From the NCBI GenBank assembly GCA_944377165.1, contig CALWEJ010000001.1:107490-171489 (forward strand): DNA of 64,000 bases, written 5' to 3'. Shown piece after piece: positions 1-8,521 of the stretch. The notes below the pieces were generated by a model. That model was not told where the DNA came from, searched no databases, and was given only the letters and a program-made list of their open reading frames with translations. The translations under genes were made by a program, and so were the position numbers. Position 1 is the first letter of the stretch; each line of letters begins with the position of its first letter. The DNA comes from an uncultured Clostridia bacterium. GTDB taxonomy: Bacteria; Bacillota; Clostridia; Christensenellales; UBA1242.

Positions 1-89
1 CGACCTATTTTAGTAAAAATTTTACTACGTTCTGCGTCTGATTTTTCTTTTCTTCCCTTAATATTATTCCATTTACTATGTCCTGACAT
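1..89 (-). CDS. yebC: YebC/PmpR-family protein, N-terminal part only
   Basis: Only the first 29 codons are in the window; the gene runs off the left edge. The translated start, MSGHSKWNNIKGRKEKSDAE, is the highly conserved N-terminus of the YebC/PmpR family (DNA-binding regulators or translation factors that relieve ribosome stalling). The ATG follows directly after the stop codon of the upstream methyltransferase, with a GAGG ribosome binding site inside that gene's last codons, so the two are probably translationally coupled. The N-terminal signature makes the family call secure; nothing can be said about the rest of the protein. Confidence 0.9.
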   Translation of the reverse strand, partial: MSGHSKWNNIKGRKEKSDAERSKIFTKIG

Positions 90-797
90 TTAAACCTCAC
101 TTATTTTTTGCATAATAATACTACCCGCTACCCCTGCATTCAAACTTTCGACACCGTTAAGCATAGGTATGGAAATTTTAGTGTCAGCGAGCGCAAGAAA
201 ATCTGCACTCACACCGCTACCTTCATTACCTATTATAACAGCAATTTTAGATTTTGGCAAATGAATTTTACCTATCGGCGTACCCAACATATCGGCAACA
301 ATGAATTTATCCGCGATTTTATCTTTGTTTTTTGCGACATCAGTATAAGTGACTTTGTGTATTCGCGCTTTTATAATGTTCCCTGCAGACGAACGAACGA
401 CCTTTTCGCTATATGGGTCGGCGCAATTAACTAAATATATATCATTAAATCCAAATGCCACTGCTGAACGAATCAATGTCCCTACATTTCCGGGGTCTTG
501 CAAGTTATCTAAAATTAATGAATTATTGGTCGAATCAATATTATAAAACTTAGCTCTGCATACGCATAAAATATCTTGTGGGGTGACAGTGTTTGCTAAT
601 TGTTCGATTACTTTTTTATCTACCTTGCAAAAGTTAGGAAATTCATTATAATCACGTGCTCCAATAGTCATAATAATTTCTATATCAGTAGAAAGTAAAT
701 CTAAACAAAATTTTTCTCCTTCAACGAAGAAAATTCCTTGCTCTTTTCTATATTTTTTATCCTTTAGATTTTTAATTGTGTTTTTAGTTAATTCCAT
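90..797 (-). CDS. TrmH/SpoU-family RNA 2'-O-methyltransferase
   Basis: A 235-residue SpoU (SPOUT) methyltransferase that should use S-adenosylmethionine to methylate a ribose 2'-OH in rRNA or tRNA. Residues 1-90 form the substrate-binding N-terminal part (with the FFVEGEK motif near 24-29). The three SPOUT motifs are clear: DNLQDPGNVGTLIRSA at about 97-112, IIGNEGSGV at 188-196, and the knot motif ISIPMLNGVESLNAGVA at 208-224. Length fits RlmB-like enzymes of Firmicutes. The target nucleotide cannot be read from sequence. Its stop codon abuts the ATG of yebC, so they form one transcription unit. Confidence 0.9.
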   Translation of the reverse strand: MELTKNTIKNLKDKKYRKEQGIFFVEGEKFCLDLLSTDIEIIMTIGARDYNEFPNFCKVDKKVIEQLANTVTPQDILCVCRAKFYNIDSTNNSLILDNLQDPGNVGTLIRSAVAFGFNDIYLVNCADPYSEKVVRSSAGNIIKARIHKVTYTDVAKNKDKIADKFIVADMLGTPIGKIHLPKSKIAVIIGNEGSGVSADFLALADTKISIPMLNGVESLNAGVAGSIIMQKISEV

Positions 798-1147
798 AAT
801 TTCATACTACCATATTTATTTTTATTAGTCAATTCTTGTTTGATAGTAAATAGTTTAATCTCTATTAATAATCATTACTTTTAATTGCTGTTTTATCTAT
901 TATTTTAAAACTAATAAAAAGACTTTTTAAACATAAGTTGCTTTTTCTATATTCTGTTAGCTTTAAGATAGTTTAACTTTACTTTAATATTTTTTATTCA
1001 ATTTCTTAGCACTTAAAAAAGCAAATCAAAAAATATCATATCTACATTATTATTTATATTACAACCCATTCAATTACAAAGTCATTGTAAAATAACTGCA
1101 TAAAAATAATCATATTTTTTATGTGTAGGAGATTAACAAATCTTATA
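798..1147. other. AT-rich intergenic region, nothing recognised
   Basis: About 350 bases between two divergently transcribed units. I find no convincing reading frame, RNA fold, repeat or tRNA in it. The promoter of the rightward small protein-helicase unit lies just after its right end. The promoter of the leftward methyltransferase-yebC unit must also lie in this stretch but is too degenerate to place. Confidence 0.5.
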
Positions 1148-1176
1148 TTGACTATTTATTATAAATTTGATATAAT
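1148..1176 (+). promoter_or_regulatory. SigA-type promoter of the small protein-helicase unit
   Basis: TTGACT at 1148-1153 and TATAAT at 1171-1176 are separated by exactly 17 bases. The expected transcription start is near 1183, only about 12 bases before the ATG at 1195, and the ribosome binding site CGGAGAA lies at 1184-1190. A near-consensus vegetative promoter implies that the unit is expressed in normal growth unless repressed. Confidence 0.75.
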
Positions 1177-1194
1177 AATTTATCGGAGAAAATT

Positions 1195-1437
1195 ATGAAA
1201 CAACTTGTAGGTGTGGTAAAAAAAGTATATTTACCTGAAGAATATGTAAATGGTGAATCGGTTTTAGATTTATATAAGTCTAACATAGGATTTGAAGTTA
1301 ATGTTAATGGAGAGATAATTAAATTCGAACAAAAACAAAATAAAGAAAATGTTAAAATCTATAAAGGTGACAGAGTTGCCCTAATTTTTGACCCAACTAA
1401 AAGCAAAAATCCTATTGCTATTAAGGTGGTGAAATAA
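1195..1437 (+). CDS. small protein of unknown function, translationally coupled to the helicase
   Basis: An 80-residue protein I do not recognise. It has no signal peptide or membrane segment. The pattern is short alternating hydrophobic stretches (for example GVVKKVYL, GFEVNVNGEIIKF and KGDRVALIFDP), suggesting a small beta-barrel (OB- or SH3-like), but that is only an impression. A CGGAGAA ribosome binding site precedes the ATG. Its stop codon overlaps the helicase ATG (TAATG), so the two are co-translated and probably function together, for example as a nucleic-acid-binding or regulatory partner of the helicase. Confidence 0.75.
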   Translation: MKQLVGVVKKVYLPEEYVNGESVLDLYKSNIGFEVNVNGEIIKFEQKQNKENVKIYKGDRVALIFDPTKSKNPIAIKVVK

Positions 1438-3863
1438 TGAAGCGCTTTGAATTATATACTCATAACAAACAGTCATATGAAGCTATAAAATCTGCATTTG
1501 AAAATGGTCAAAATATTGCATCAATCGTTCAAGCAACCGGTACTGGAAAGACATTTGTAGCAATTAATCTTGCAAAAGATATTTACCCTAAAAAAATGTT
1601 ATTTGTCGCTCCTACTAATGCAATTATTGAACACGTACAAGAAACCATAAAAGAATATGGACTTGAAAAATCTGTAAATATTGAATTCGCGACTTATCAA
1701 TCATTCATTAATAAGTCTATTACAGATATTAAAAATATTAAATTTGATTATCTTGTTGTTGACGAATTTCACCACTCTGGCGCACCTATTTGGGGTCAAA
1801 GAATAACTGATTTAATTAATACTCACGGACATTCCTTCGTGCTAGGAATGTCTGCATATACTATTCGTGATAAAGGTACTGCTTATGCTATGGACATCGC
1901 TCCTACTATTATTGAACAAATGACGGACGAATCAGTCGATGAAGACGAAGAACTCCCTATTTTTGCTAATAGTATAGTCTATAAATATGATTTAGCGGAT
2001 GCACTAATAGACGGAGTTTTAAAAGAACCTAAATACATCGCGAGTGATATTAAATTGTATGCCTATTTAAAAGATTTGGAAGATAAAGTCATAAATGGCA
2101 ACTCAACTGCTAAAGAAAAAGAGACCTATTTAAAAGAACTAGATAGCATTAAAGCAAACTTAATATTGTCAGATGAAACAAAACAAATTTTAACTAAAAA
2201 CATTAAACCTAATTCAAAATGTATATATTTTGTACCTACTGGAAAAACGGACGGAAAACGAAATATTGAAAATGCAAAAAACGAGTTAAAAAATATCTTC
2301 CCAAATGCTGTCATATACTCTACTACTAGCGATGATAAAGACGGCGAGAAAAATCGTGAAGCATTCTATAACGATAAAGACTTAAACGGCAACGATGTAA
2401 GTAAAAGTTTGCGAATTATGGTCGCTATTAATCAGTATAACGAAGGTGTACACGCAAAAGGTGTAGATACTGTTATTATGGGTAGAAGTACGCAATCAGA
2501 TATTGTATTCTATGAGCAGTTAGGGCGCGCGCTATCGGTAAGCAATTCTTCTACTCCACTTTGTATTGACCTATCTGGAAATATTGACTTTATCTTAGAT
2601 CTGTCTAATGAAATCGGTTATCGAATTCGCGAGCGCTACGCTAGCAATGGAGAAAATGGCACATTAGATAGAGATTTGCCGTCATTTAATTTTGGTTTAG
2701 ACATTAAACAAATTGATTTATTAAATAAATTAATGCAAATAAGTGACAAATTAGATAACTGGCTACTTCGCTACAATCAATTCATTAAATATCTAGAAGA
2801 ACATAATGGCGAATATCCGTCACACTATAGTACTGACCCTGAAATTAAAACTTTGGCACAATGGGTAAGTAAACAAAGAACTCTATATAAAAATGATAAA
2901 TTAACTCAAGAAAAAATTAATTTACTTAATAAAATTAATTTTGTTTTTGACCAACAAGAATATATATGGTTAGCAAATTATAGAAAATTTATAAAATATC
3001 TTGAAATACATAATGGCAAATATCCGTCAACTACTAGTACCGACCCTGAAATAAAAGCTTTAGCACGATGGATAACAATGCAAAGATATTTATATAAAAA
3101 TAATAAATTAAGTAAAGAGCGAATTGATTTACTTAATAAAATTAATTTTATATTTGACCAAAAATTTTATTTGTGGTTAGCAAATTATAAAAAATTTATT
3201 AAATATCTTGAAGAACATAACGGCGAATATCCTACACGAAATAGTACTGACCCTGAAATAAAAGCTTTGGCACGATGGGTACAAGAACAAAGAGATTTAT
3301 ATAGAAACAACAAATTAAGTCAAGAGAAAATTGATTTACTAAGTAAAATTAACTTTGTATTTGAACCATTAGACTCAGATAAAAAATGGTTAAAAAATTA
3401 TAAAAATTTTGTAAACTATCTTGAAGAACATAATGGTAAGTATCCGTCACAATACAGTGTTGACCCTGAAATTAAATTTTTATCTATTTGGTTAATTAGA
3501 CAAAGAGATTTATATAAAAACAACAAATTAAGTCAAGAGAAAATTGATTTATTAAATAAAATTAACTTTGTATTCGAACCATTAAACGCAGACGAAAAAT
3601 GGTTAGAAAATCGCAAAAAATTAAAGAAATATCTGAATGAACATAATGGCAAATATCCGTCCAAAAAAACTACTGACCCTGAAATCAACGCTTTGGCAAA
3701 ATGGGTAAATAAACAAAGATATTTCTATAGAAAAGGTGAATTAAGTCAAGAGAGGATTAAGTTATTAAATGATATTAATTTTGTATTTAATCCTAGACAA
3801 AAGAAAGATGATAAAAATAATCTATCAAACAAAGTCGAAGATAGTTCACTAAAAAAAGATTAA
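1437..3863 (+). CDS. superfamily 2 DEAD/DEAH-type helicase with five helicase-associated repeats
   Basis: An 808-residue SF2 ATPase/helicase. Walker A is ATGTGKT at residues 33-39, the DExH box is DEFHH at 109-113, motif III is GMSAY at 137-141 (usually SAT), and motif VI is EQLGRALS near 360-367. Residues from about 442 to 788 are five tandem copies of the roughly 70-residue helicase-associated domain (Pfam HA type), each with W..., HNG(E/K)YPS, TDPEI and a closing INFVF motif. HA domains are thought to bind nucleic acid. No nuclease or methylase domain is visible, so it is not an obvious restriction enzyme. Proteins of this type are scattered in accessory regions of many genomes; the cellular role is unknown. 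Confidence 0.85.
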   Translation: MKRFELYTHNKQSYEAIKSAFENGQNIASIVQATGTGKTFVAINLAKDIYPKKMLFVAPTNAIIEHVQETIKEYGLEKSVNIEFATYQSFINKSITDIKNIKFDYLVVDEFHHSGAPIWGQRITDLINTHGHSFVLGMSAYTIRDKGTAYAMDIAPTIIEQMTDESVDEDEELPIFANSIVYKYDLADALIDGVLKEPKYIASDIKLYAYLKDLEDKVINGNSTAKEKETYLKELDSIKANLILSDETKQILTKNIKPNSKCIYFVPTGKTDGKRNIENAKNELKNIFPNAVIYSTTSDDKDGEKNREAFYNDKDLNGNDVSKSLRIMVAINQYNEGVHAKGVDTVIMGRSTQSDIVFYEQLGRALSVSNSSTPLCIDLSGNIDFILDLSNEIGYRIRERYASNGENGTLDRDLPSFNFGLDIKQIDLLNKLMQISDKLDNWLLRYNQFIKYLEEHNGEYPSHYSTDPEIKTLAQWVSKQRTLYKNDKLTQEKINLLNKINFVFDQQEYIWLANYRKFIKYLEIHNGKYPSTTSTDPEIKALARWITMQRYLYKNNKLSKERIDLLNKINFIFDQKFYLWLANYKKFIKYLEEHNGEYPTRNSTDPEIKALARWVQEQRDLYRNNKLSQEKIDLLSKINFVFEPLDSDKKWLKNYKNFVNYLEEHNGKYPSQYSVDPEIKFLSIWLIRQRDLYKNNKLSQEKIDLLNKINFVFEPLNADEKWLENRKKLKKYLNEHNGKYPSKKTTDPEINALAKWVNKQRYFYRKGELSQERIKLLNDINFVFNPRQKKDDKNNLSNKVEDSSLKKD
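2760..3800 (+). repeat. five tandem 207-213 bp repeats inside the helicase gene
   Basis: The repeats begin at the conserved Trp codons at about 2760, 2967, 3174, 3387 and 3600, so the spacing is 207, 207, 213 and 213 bases. The copies stay alike at DNA level (for example the segments coding DPEIKALA and LLNKINFVF), which suggests repeated in-frame duplication. Copies 4 and 5 carry two extra codons. Copy number could change by recombination without breaking the frame. Confidence 0.9.
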
Positions 3864-3960
3864 TTTCCTTTAGTTAGTAAAGATATATATGCAAATATAA
3901 CTTAATATCTAAAAAACAATAATAATTATAATTGTAAATAAAAATTAATAATTATAAATA

Positions 3961-3996
3961 AAAAGAAAAAAGTCGTGATAGTTAATCACGGCTTTA
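3961..3996 (-). terminator. terminator of infC-rpmI-rplT
   Basis: A ten-base stem (AAGTCGTGAT pairing with ATCACGGCTT, one G-T wobble) with a five-base loop lies just after the rplT stop codon and is followed on the minus strand by a T-rich run. It has the form of an intrinsic terminator for the leftward operon. Confidence 0.8.
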
Positions 3997-4002
3997 ATTT
4001 TA

Positions 4003-4356
4003 CTATGCAACTGATTTCTTTGCAGTTTCAACAAGCTTAGCAAATGCAGTTTTATCGCTAACAGCAAGGTCAGCAAGTACTTTACGGTTAAGGTCAATTT
4101 TAGCTTTCTTTAATCCGTTAATGAATACACTATAACTGATTCCATTTTCGTGGCAAGCAGCATTGATACGTGTAATCCATAATGAACGCATATCACGTTT
4201 TCTTAATTTACGTCCAACGTATGCGTATTGACCAGACTTCATAACTGCTTCACGTGCTACTCTATATAATTTAGATTTAGCACCACGGTAGCCCTTTGCT
4301 TGTTTTAAGATAGAACGGCGCTTTTTTACGCCATTTACAGCTCTTTTAATTCTCAT
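4003..4356 (-). CDS. rplT: 50S ribosomal protein L20
   Basis: A 117-residue protein with the L20 family pattern throughout: the basic N-terminus ([20 protein letters not shown]), the [15 protein letters not shown] segment and the [15 protein letters not shown] region. Length is that of the family. L20 binds 23S rRNA early in large-subunit assembly and in Firmicutes also binds the leader of its own mRNA to repress the operon. It is the last gene of infC-rpmI-rplT and is followed by an intrinsic terminator. Confidence 0.97.
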   Translation of the reverse strand: MRIKRAVNGVKKRRSILKQAKGYRGAKSKLYRVAREAVMKSGQYAYVGRKLRKRDMRSLWITRINAACHENGISYSVFINGLKKAKIDLNRKVLADLAVSDKTAFAKLVETAKKSVA

Positions 4357-4366
4357 AATGCGCCTC

Positions 4367-4555
4367 CTATATCATTTCCTTTATGTTCTTTTCATATTGT
4401 TTAGAAACATAACCGGTTTTTCTTAAATTTCTTTTTCTTTTTCTTGATTTTTTGGTCAAAATGTGACCTTTGCCGTCGTGCATCATCTTAATTTTACCTG
4501 TACCAGTAGTACTAAAACGAGCAGCAACTGCCTTTCTAGTTTTCATTTTTGGCAT
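4367..4555 (-). CDS. rpmI: 50S ribosomal protein L35
   Basis: A 62-residue basic protein starting [20 protein letters not shown], typical of L35, with the [16 protein letters not shown] segment of the family. It lies 10 bases upstream of rplT and 17 bases downstream of infC, in the conserved order. Confidence 0.96.
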   Translation of the reverse strand: MPKMKTRKAVAARFSTTGTGKIKMMHDGKGHILTKKSRKRKRNLRKTGYVSKQYEKNIKEMI

Positions 4556-4572
4556 AATTTACTCCTTATAAT

Positions 4573-5088
4573 TTATTTTTTTGTGGAAATAGGGGCTAAA
4601 AACATAAAGATATTTTTCCCATTAATCACAGAAGGTTTTTCGATTTGTCCTACACTTGAGCATAGGTCAGCAAATTTAGCCATAACATCAAATCCAAGTT
4701 GCGGTCTATCCTGCAATCTACCGCGCATACGGATATACACTCTAACTTTACTGCCGTCAGCTAAAAATTTACAAACTTGTTTTGCTTTAACCTCAAGGTC
4801 GTGGTCGCTAATAGTCATACTAAGTGGCATTTCTTTTAGTTTAGCAACCTTTTGATTTTTCTTTTGGTCTTTAAGTTTCTTTAATTCATCAAAGCGGTAT
4901 TTGCCATAGTCCATAACTTTGCATACAGGTGGCTTTGCATCTGGCGCAATAAGGACAAGGTCAAGGTCATACGAGTGCGCAATCTCGTTCGCTTTGTCGC
5001 TAGACATTATGCCTAGTTGTTCTGAATTAGGTCCTATAAGACGAACCTCAGCTAAAACAATTTGTTCATTTTTAAGTGATTCTTTCAA
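4573..5088 (-). CDS. infC: translation initiation factor IF-3
   Basis: A 171-residue IF-3, with the N-domain (NEQI..EVRLIGP, then SYDLDLVLIAPDAKPPVCKV), a lysine-rich linker, and the C-domain (KVRVYIRMRGR). It binds the 30S subunit and checks start-codon pairing. The start codon is TTG behind a strong GGAGG site, a non-ATG start in keeping with infC genes, which are often started at rare codons and autoregulated. First gene of the operon, downstream of the structured leader. Confidence 0.96.
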   Translation of the reverse strand: MKESLKNEQIVLAEVRLIGPNSEQLGIMSSDKANEIAHSYDLDLVLIAPDAKPPVCKVMDYGKYRFDELKKLKDQKKNQKVAKLKEMPLSMTISDHDLEVKAKQVCKFLADGSKVRVYIRMRGRLQDRPQLGFDVMAKFADLCSSVGQIEKPSVINGKNIFMFLAPISTKK

Positions 5089-5099
5089 ATTCCCTCCTA

Positions 5100-5265
5100 C
5101 CCAAAGAAAAATGGGCTTCTTTATGTAAAGTGCCCACTCTTACTCTATAAAAATCAAATAATTCACGCAAAATTTACGTAAATTAAAATACAATTTTTAT
5201 AACCATTGTCGCTAAAATTGCTTCAAGGTGAGAAGTGGTACTCCTACTTTACGTGAATTATTTTA
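5100..5265 (-). promoter_or_regulatory. structured mRNA leader of infC-rpmI-rplT (L20-leader type)
   Basis: This is the untranslated leader of the operon. A perfect 11-base long-range pairing is possible between AATAATTCACG (complement of 5252-5262) and CGTGAATTATT (complement of 5157-5167). A second hairpin, GTGGGC with GCCCAT at about 5110-5137, is followed by a T run on the minus strand and looks like an attenuator just before the infC ribosome binding site. The position matches the known Firmicute L20 leader, where L20 binding favours termination. The family match is inferred from position and architecture, not from a covariance search. Confidence 0.7.
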
Positions 5266-5481
5266 TCAGATAATTTTTACTTTGTCAATGCTTTTTACTT
5301 AAATTTTGAAAATATTTTTTAATAACAAATATAATTATTTTGTTCGTAAATCACTTAGTTTGCAAGGGTTATTTGTTTCTTATAATATTGGTATTTCATA
5401 TTAATACTAATATATTTTAACTGATATATTTTAATGTGATTTTAATAATCAATAGAATGAATTTTTTATTAGTTTAAACTT

Positions 5482-6189
5482 TTATTTACTATTTGCGTGT
5501 ACGTGATTTATTTTAAATATATGTTTCCATTTTGAGATATTATCTAGTGCGTAGAATATATATCCTATTGCAATGAACGCAACTAACAAACCGAATACCC
5601 AAGCTATCAGTCCGCCCCAACCTAATACTCCTAGATTTAAGAAGAAATATGGATATAATAGACCTGTATAACTAGCACCTATTGTAGCATTTATTATTGC
5701 TGAGCGAATAAGTATGAAGAATACGTAAATCAAAGGCATAATTGTACAAAGCAAAGGATAATACCACTTTGTTTTTCCGTGCTCATAAAATAAAATCCAA
5801 TCTAATACGAACATTATCGGTAATATTACGTGAAGAATTAAATTTCCTATTGATGTAAAATATTCGAACACTGTATTTTCTTTTGCTAAAAGTATATTAT
5901 ATACTAGCCCTGTCACTAATATCATTATTACGCACATAAGTTTGAACTTAGGCGCAAGAGTAATGAATCCGTCCTCCTTTTTGTTGGCAAATTTCAAAGT
6001 TGAAACAAATATGGCAATCATCATTCCCAAGCAAATATAGTTAGATAAGTTAGTATAATATAGATAAAAGTCATAATTAAAAGATTTACTGAAATAACCT
6101 AAACTGTGCATTACTCCGATGATGCCTAAAACGATATATATAGTTTGAAATATAATTTGTGTTGTACGATTTTTTATCATAGTTCTCAC
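5482..6189 (-). CDS. Pr6Pr-family membrane protein
   Basis: A 235-residue integral membrane protein with about six hydrophobic segments. The pattern YTNLSN near residue 45, the HVILPIMFVLDWILF segment and the YPYFFLN motif near 180 fit the Pr6Pr family of uncharacterised membrane proteins. A second possible start is Met4. It lies 4 bases downstream of the lysoplasmalogenase-like gene, so the pair is probably cotranscribed. The function is unknown; a lipid- or membrane-related role is only suggested by the neighbour. Confidence 0.65.
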   Translation of the reverse strand: MRTMIKNRTTQIIFQTIYIVLGIIGVMHSLGYFSKSFNYDFYLYYTNLSNYICLGMMIAIFVSTLKFANKKEDGFITLAPKFKLMCVIMILVTGLVYNILLAKENTVFEYFTSIGNLILHVILPIMFVLDWILFYEHGKTKWYYPLLCTIMPLIYVFFILIRSAIINATIGASYTGLLYPYFFLNLGVLGWGGLIAWVFGLLVAFIAIGYIFYALDNISKWKHIFKINHVHANSK

Positions 6190-6193
6190 CTAT

Positions 6194-6874
6194 TTATTCC
6201 TCGTCCTTAGATTCATAAATTGAGTATGCTAACAAATATTCAGCAGGATAATATGTAGCTAAACACAATATTCCAAACACAGCACTTTCAATAACACTAA
6301 ATACATTGAATAAAAGCATTAAGTCTGAGAAAAAGAATAATACACTACCTACGACAATAAGCAAATTTAAAATTGACGTATTACGAATTAAGTTCGTTAT
6401 GGATTTGCCTAACATTAATGAAATTATTAGAGCATAGATTACAGCAACAACTTCTAATAAAACACTACTAAATTCAAAGCAAGGCGCTAAAGTTATTAAA
6501 AGTGTAGAAGCAACAAAGATGAATGCACCAATAATTAAATCTTTAAAATTAAATTTTTCAATAAAGCAGTATGAAACAAAGAAAAGTATATGTCCAACAG
6601 CAAATAATACTGCCCCACCAATGAAATTAAGTTCCAATACAATGTCACCTAAAAAGGCAAAGAATAATCCTATCATCATAATTATTGGAAAACGTTTATC
6701 TCTACTTGAATTTTTTAATACGAAAATTAAATTTATTATTCCAAGGATAACAAATAGTCCGCTTGTGATTCCTTTCAACAAAAGTCCGTCGAGAGTTATC
6801 AGTAAAATATTACAAATTGATATTAAGATAAAAAACATTAAATTGATTACGATAAATAATTTGTTTTTATTCAT
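6194..6874 (-). CDS. YhhN/TMEM86-family lysoplasmalogenase-like membrane protein
   Basis: A 226-residue protein with about eight hydrophobic segments. The pattern GLFFAFLGDIVLEL, then GAVLFAVGHILFF, later FFFSDLMLL and a late tyrosine-rich segment, is that of the YhhN family. Characterised members hydrolyse the vinyl-ether bond of lysoplasmalogen, releasing a long-chain aldehyde and a glycerophospholipid. Many anaerobic clostridia make plasmalogens, so the activity would make sense here. Downstream on the same strand are Pr6Pr; upstream, after a 273-base gap, an aldehyde/alcohol dehydrogenase pair. Confidence 0.75.
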   Translation of the reverse strand: MNKNKLFIVINLMFFILISICNILLITLDGLLLKGITSGLFVILGIINLIFVLKNSSRDKRFPIIMMIGLFFAFLGDIVLELNFIGGAVLFAVGHILFFVSYCFIEKFNFKDLIIGAFIFVASTLLITLAPCFEFSSVLLEVVAVIYALIISLMLGKSITNLIRNTSILNLLIVVGSVLFFFSDLMLLFNVFSVIESAVFGILCLATYYPAEYLLAYSIYESKDEE

Positions 6875-7147
6875 AATTCCTCCATTTATACCTACATAAA
6901 AATTTAAAATTTTATTAATTTTGTTAAAAAATATGTATTTTTCTTAAAATTTTATCGATTTTATTAAAATTTTTCACTTTTTACTTTATATTTTAGAAAA
7001 AGAAATATTAATTTCAAATTTTAATATTAATATCTTATCATTTAAGATTTTTTTATTAACATTTGCTTGTTCTAATAAGTTTTTATTTAAAAAATTTCAT
7101 AAATTTCCAAAAATTAACACTAAATTTTTGTATTTTTAATGTTTTTA

Positions 7148-8521
7148 TTATTTTAAAAACATTTTTATTAATTTTTCTTTTAATTTCGTAAATGGTTGAT
7201 AACGCATAGGAAGGTCAAGCCAATTATATTTATGGACGATACTCTTATAATGCGTAAATGTGTCGAATCCGTGCTTGCCGTGATATGCACCTATTCCGCT
7301 CTGTTTTATTCCACCAAATGGCAAATTATGGTTAGCAATATGCATAATAGTATCGTTAATACAACCACCACCAAAATCACAATTATTCAAAACTTTTTCT
7401 TGTGTCTTTTTATCATTCGAGAATATGTATAAAGCAAGTGGTTTATTATGTTTATTTACATTTTTTATTGCTTCATCAATAGTTTTAAATGTTAGTATCG
7501 GAAGCAATGGCCCAAATATTTCATTTTGCATAATTTCAGAATCAAAGTTTGCATCTAAAATAGTGGGTTCAATTTTTAATGTCTTATCGTTAAATTTCCC
7601 GCCAAACAAAATTGAATTTTTATCTAGAAGATTAACTAATCTATTATATTGTTTTTCGTTTATAATTCTTGGATAGTTCTCATTACCTAAAGCATCAACA
7701 GAGTATTGCAAAACTATTTGTCGTCCTAACTCATACAATAATTTGTCTTTTATTTTCTCACTACAATATAGATAATCAGGCGCAACACACGTTTGTCCTG
7801 CGTTAAGGAATTTTCCGAAAACTATGCGCTTTGCTGTAAGTTTTATATCCGCACTATCATCAACAATGCACGGACTTTTACCACCCATTTCTAGCGTCAC
7901 AGGTGTAAAATGTTCAGCAGCTTTTTGCATAACGATTTTACCTACACGCGTACTACCTGTGAAAAATATGTAATCAAAATCTTGGTCTAAAAGATAGGTG
8001 CATTCTTCTACCCCACCTATAACGACGTCAACATATTCTTTAGAAAAAGTTTTACTAATTAATTCTTGAATTACTGCCGACGTATTTGGTGAAAACTCAC
8101 TAGGTTTAATAATTGCTGTGTTTCCAGCGCTAATTGCGTCAACTAGTGGTTCAATCGCTAGCATAAAAGGATAATTCCACGGACTAATAATCAATACTAC
8201 TCCATACGCGCACGGCATTGTATAACTTTTAGCAGGGAAATTTGACAGCGGTGTAGATTCAGGCTGAATGTGAGCATATTGCTTTATGTGCTTAAGCATA
8301 TATGAGATTTCGTCTAAAACAATGCCTATTTCAGACATATAAGCTTCCGTGTCACTTTTGTTAAGGTCTAATTTTAATGCTTCACAAATTTTAGGAGCCA
8401 TTAATTTTATGTTTTTATATAATAATTTTAATGCTTTTATTCGCGTTTCAACACTAGGTCTATTATTAGCAAAATATTCGTGTTGAAGTTCAATCTTTCC
8501 ATTGATTTCAATATTATTCAC
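7148..8521 (-). CDS. NAD(P)-dependent aldehyde dehydrogenase (class 3-like)
   Basis: A 457-residue aldehyde dehydrogenase oxidising an aldehyde to the acid. Seen directly: SPWNYPF near 113-119, the nucleotide-binding FTGSTRVG near 187-194, the general base in LEMGGKSP (Glu211), and the catalytic Cys245 in AGQTC. The length and the C-terminal extension ending in a short amphipathic basic tail resemble the class 3/fatty-aldehyde branch (YwdH, AlkH) rather than betaine-aldehyde enzymes. Its start overlaps the end of the upstream alcohol dehydrogenase by 8 bases, so they are coupled. Substrate cannot be read from sequence. Confidence 0.88.
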   Translation of the reverse strand: MNNIEINGKIELQHEYFANNRPSVETRIKALKLLYKNIKLMAPKICEALKLDLNKSDTEAYMSEIGIVLDEISYMLKHIKQYAHIQPESTPLSNFPAKSYTMPCAYGVVLIISPWNYPFMLAIEPLVDAISAGNTAIIKPSEFSPNTSAVIQELISKTFSKEYVDVVIGGVEECTYLLDQDFDYIFFTGSTRVGKIVMQKAAEHFTPVTLEMGGKSPCIVDDSADIKLTAKRIVFGKFLNAGQTCVAPDYLYCSEKIKDKLLYELGRQIVLQYSVDALGNENYPRIINEKQYNRLVNLLDKNSILFGGKFNDKTLKIEPTILDANFDSEIMQNEIFGPLLPILTFKTIDEAIKNVNKHNKPLALYIFSNDKKTQEKVLNNCDFGGGCINDTIMHIANHNLPFGGIKQSGIGAYHGKHGFDTFTHYKSIVHKYNWLDLPMRYQPFTKLKEKLIKMFLK

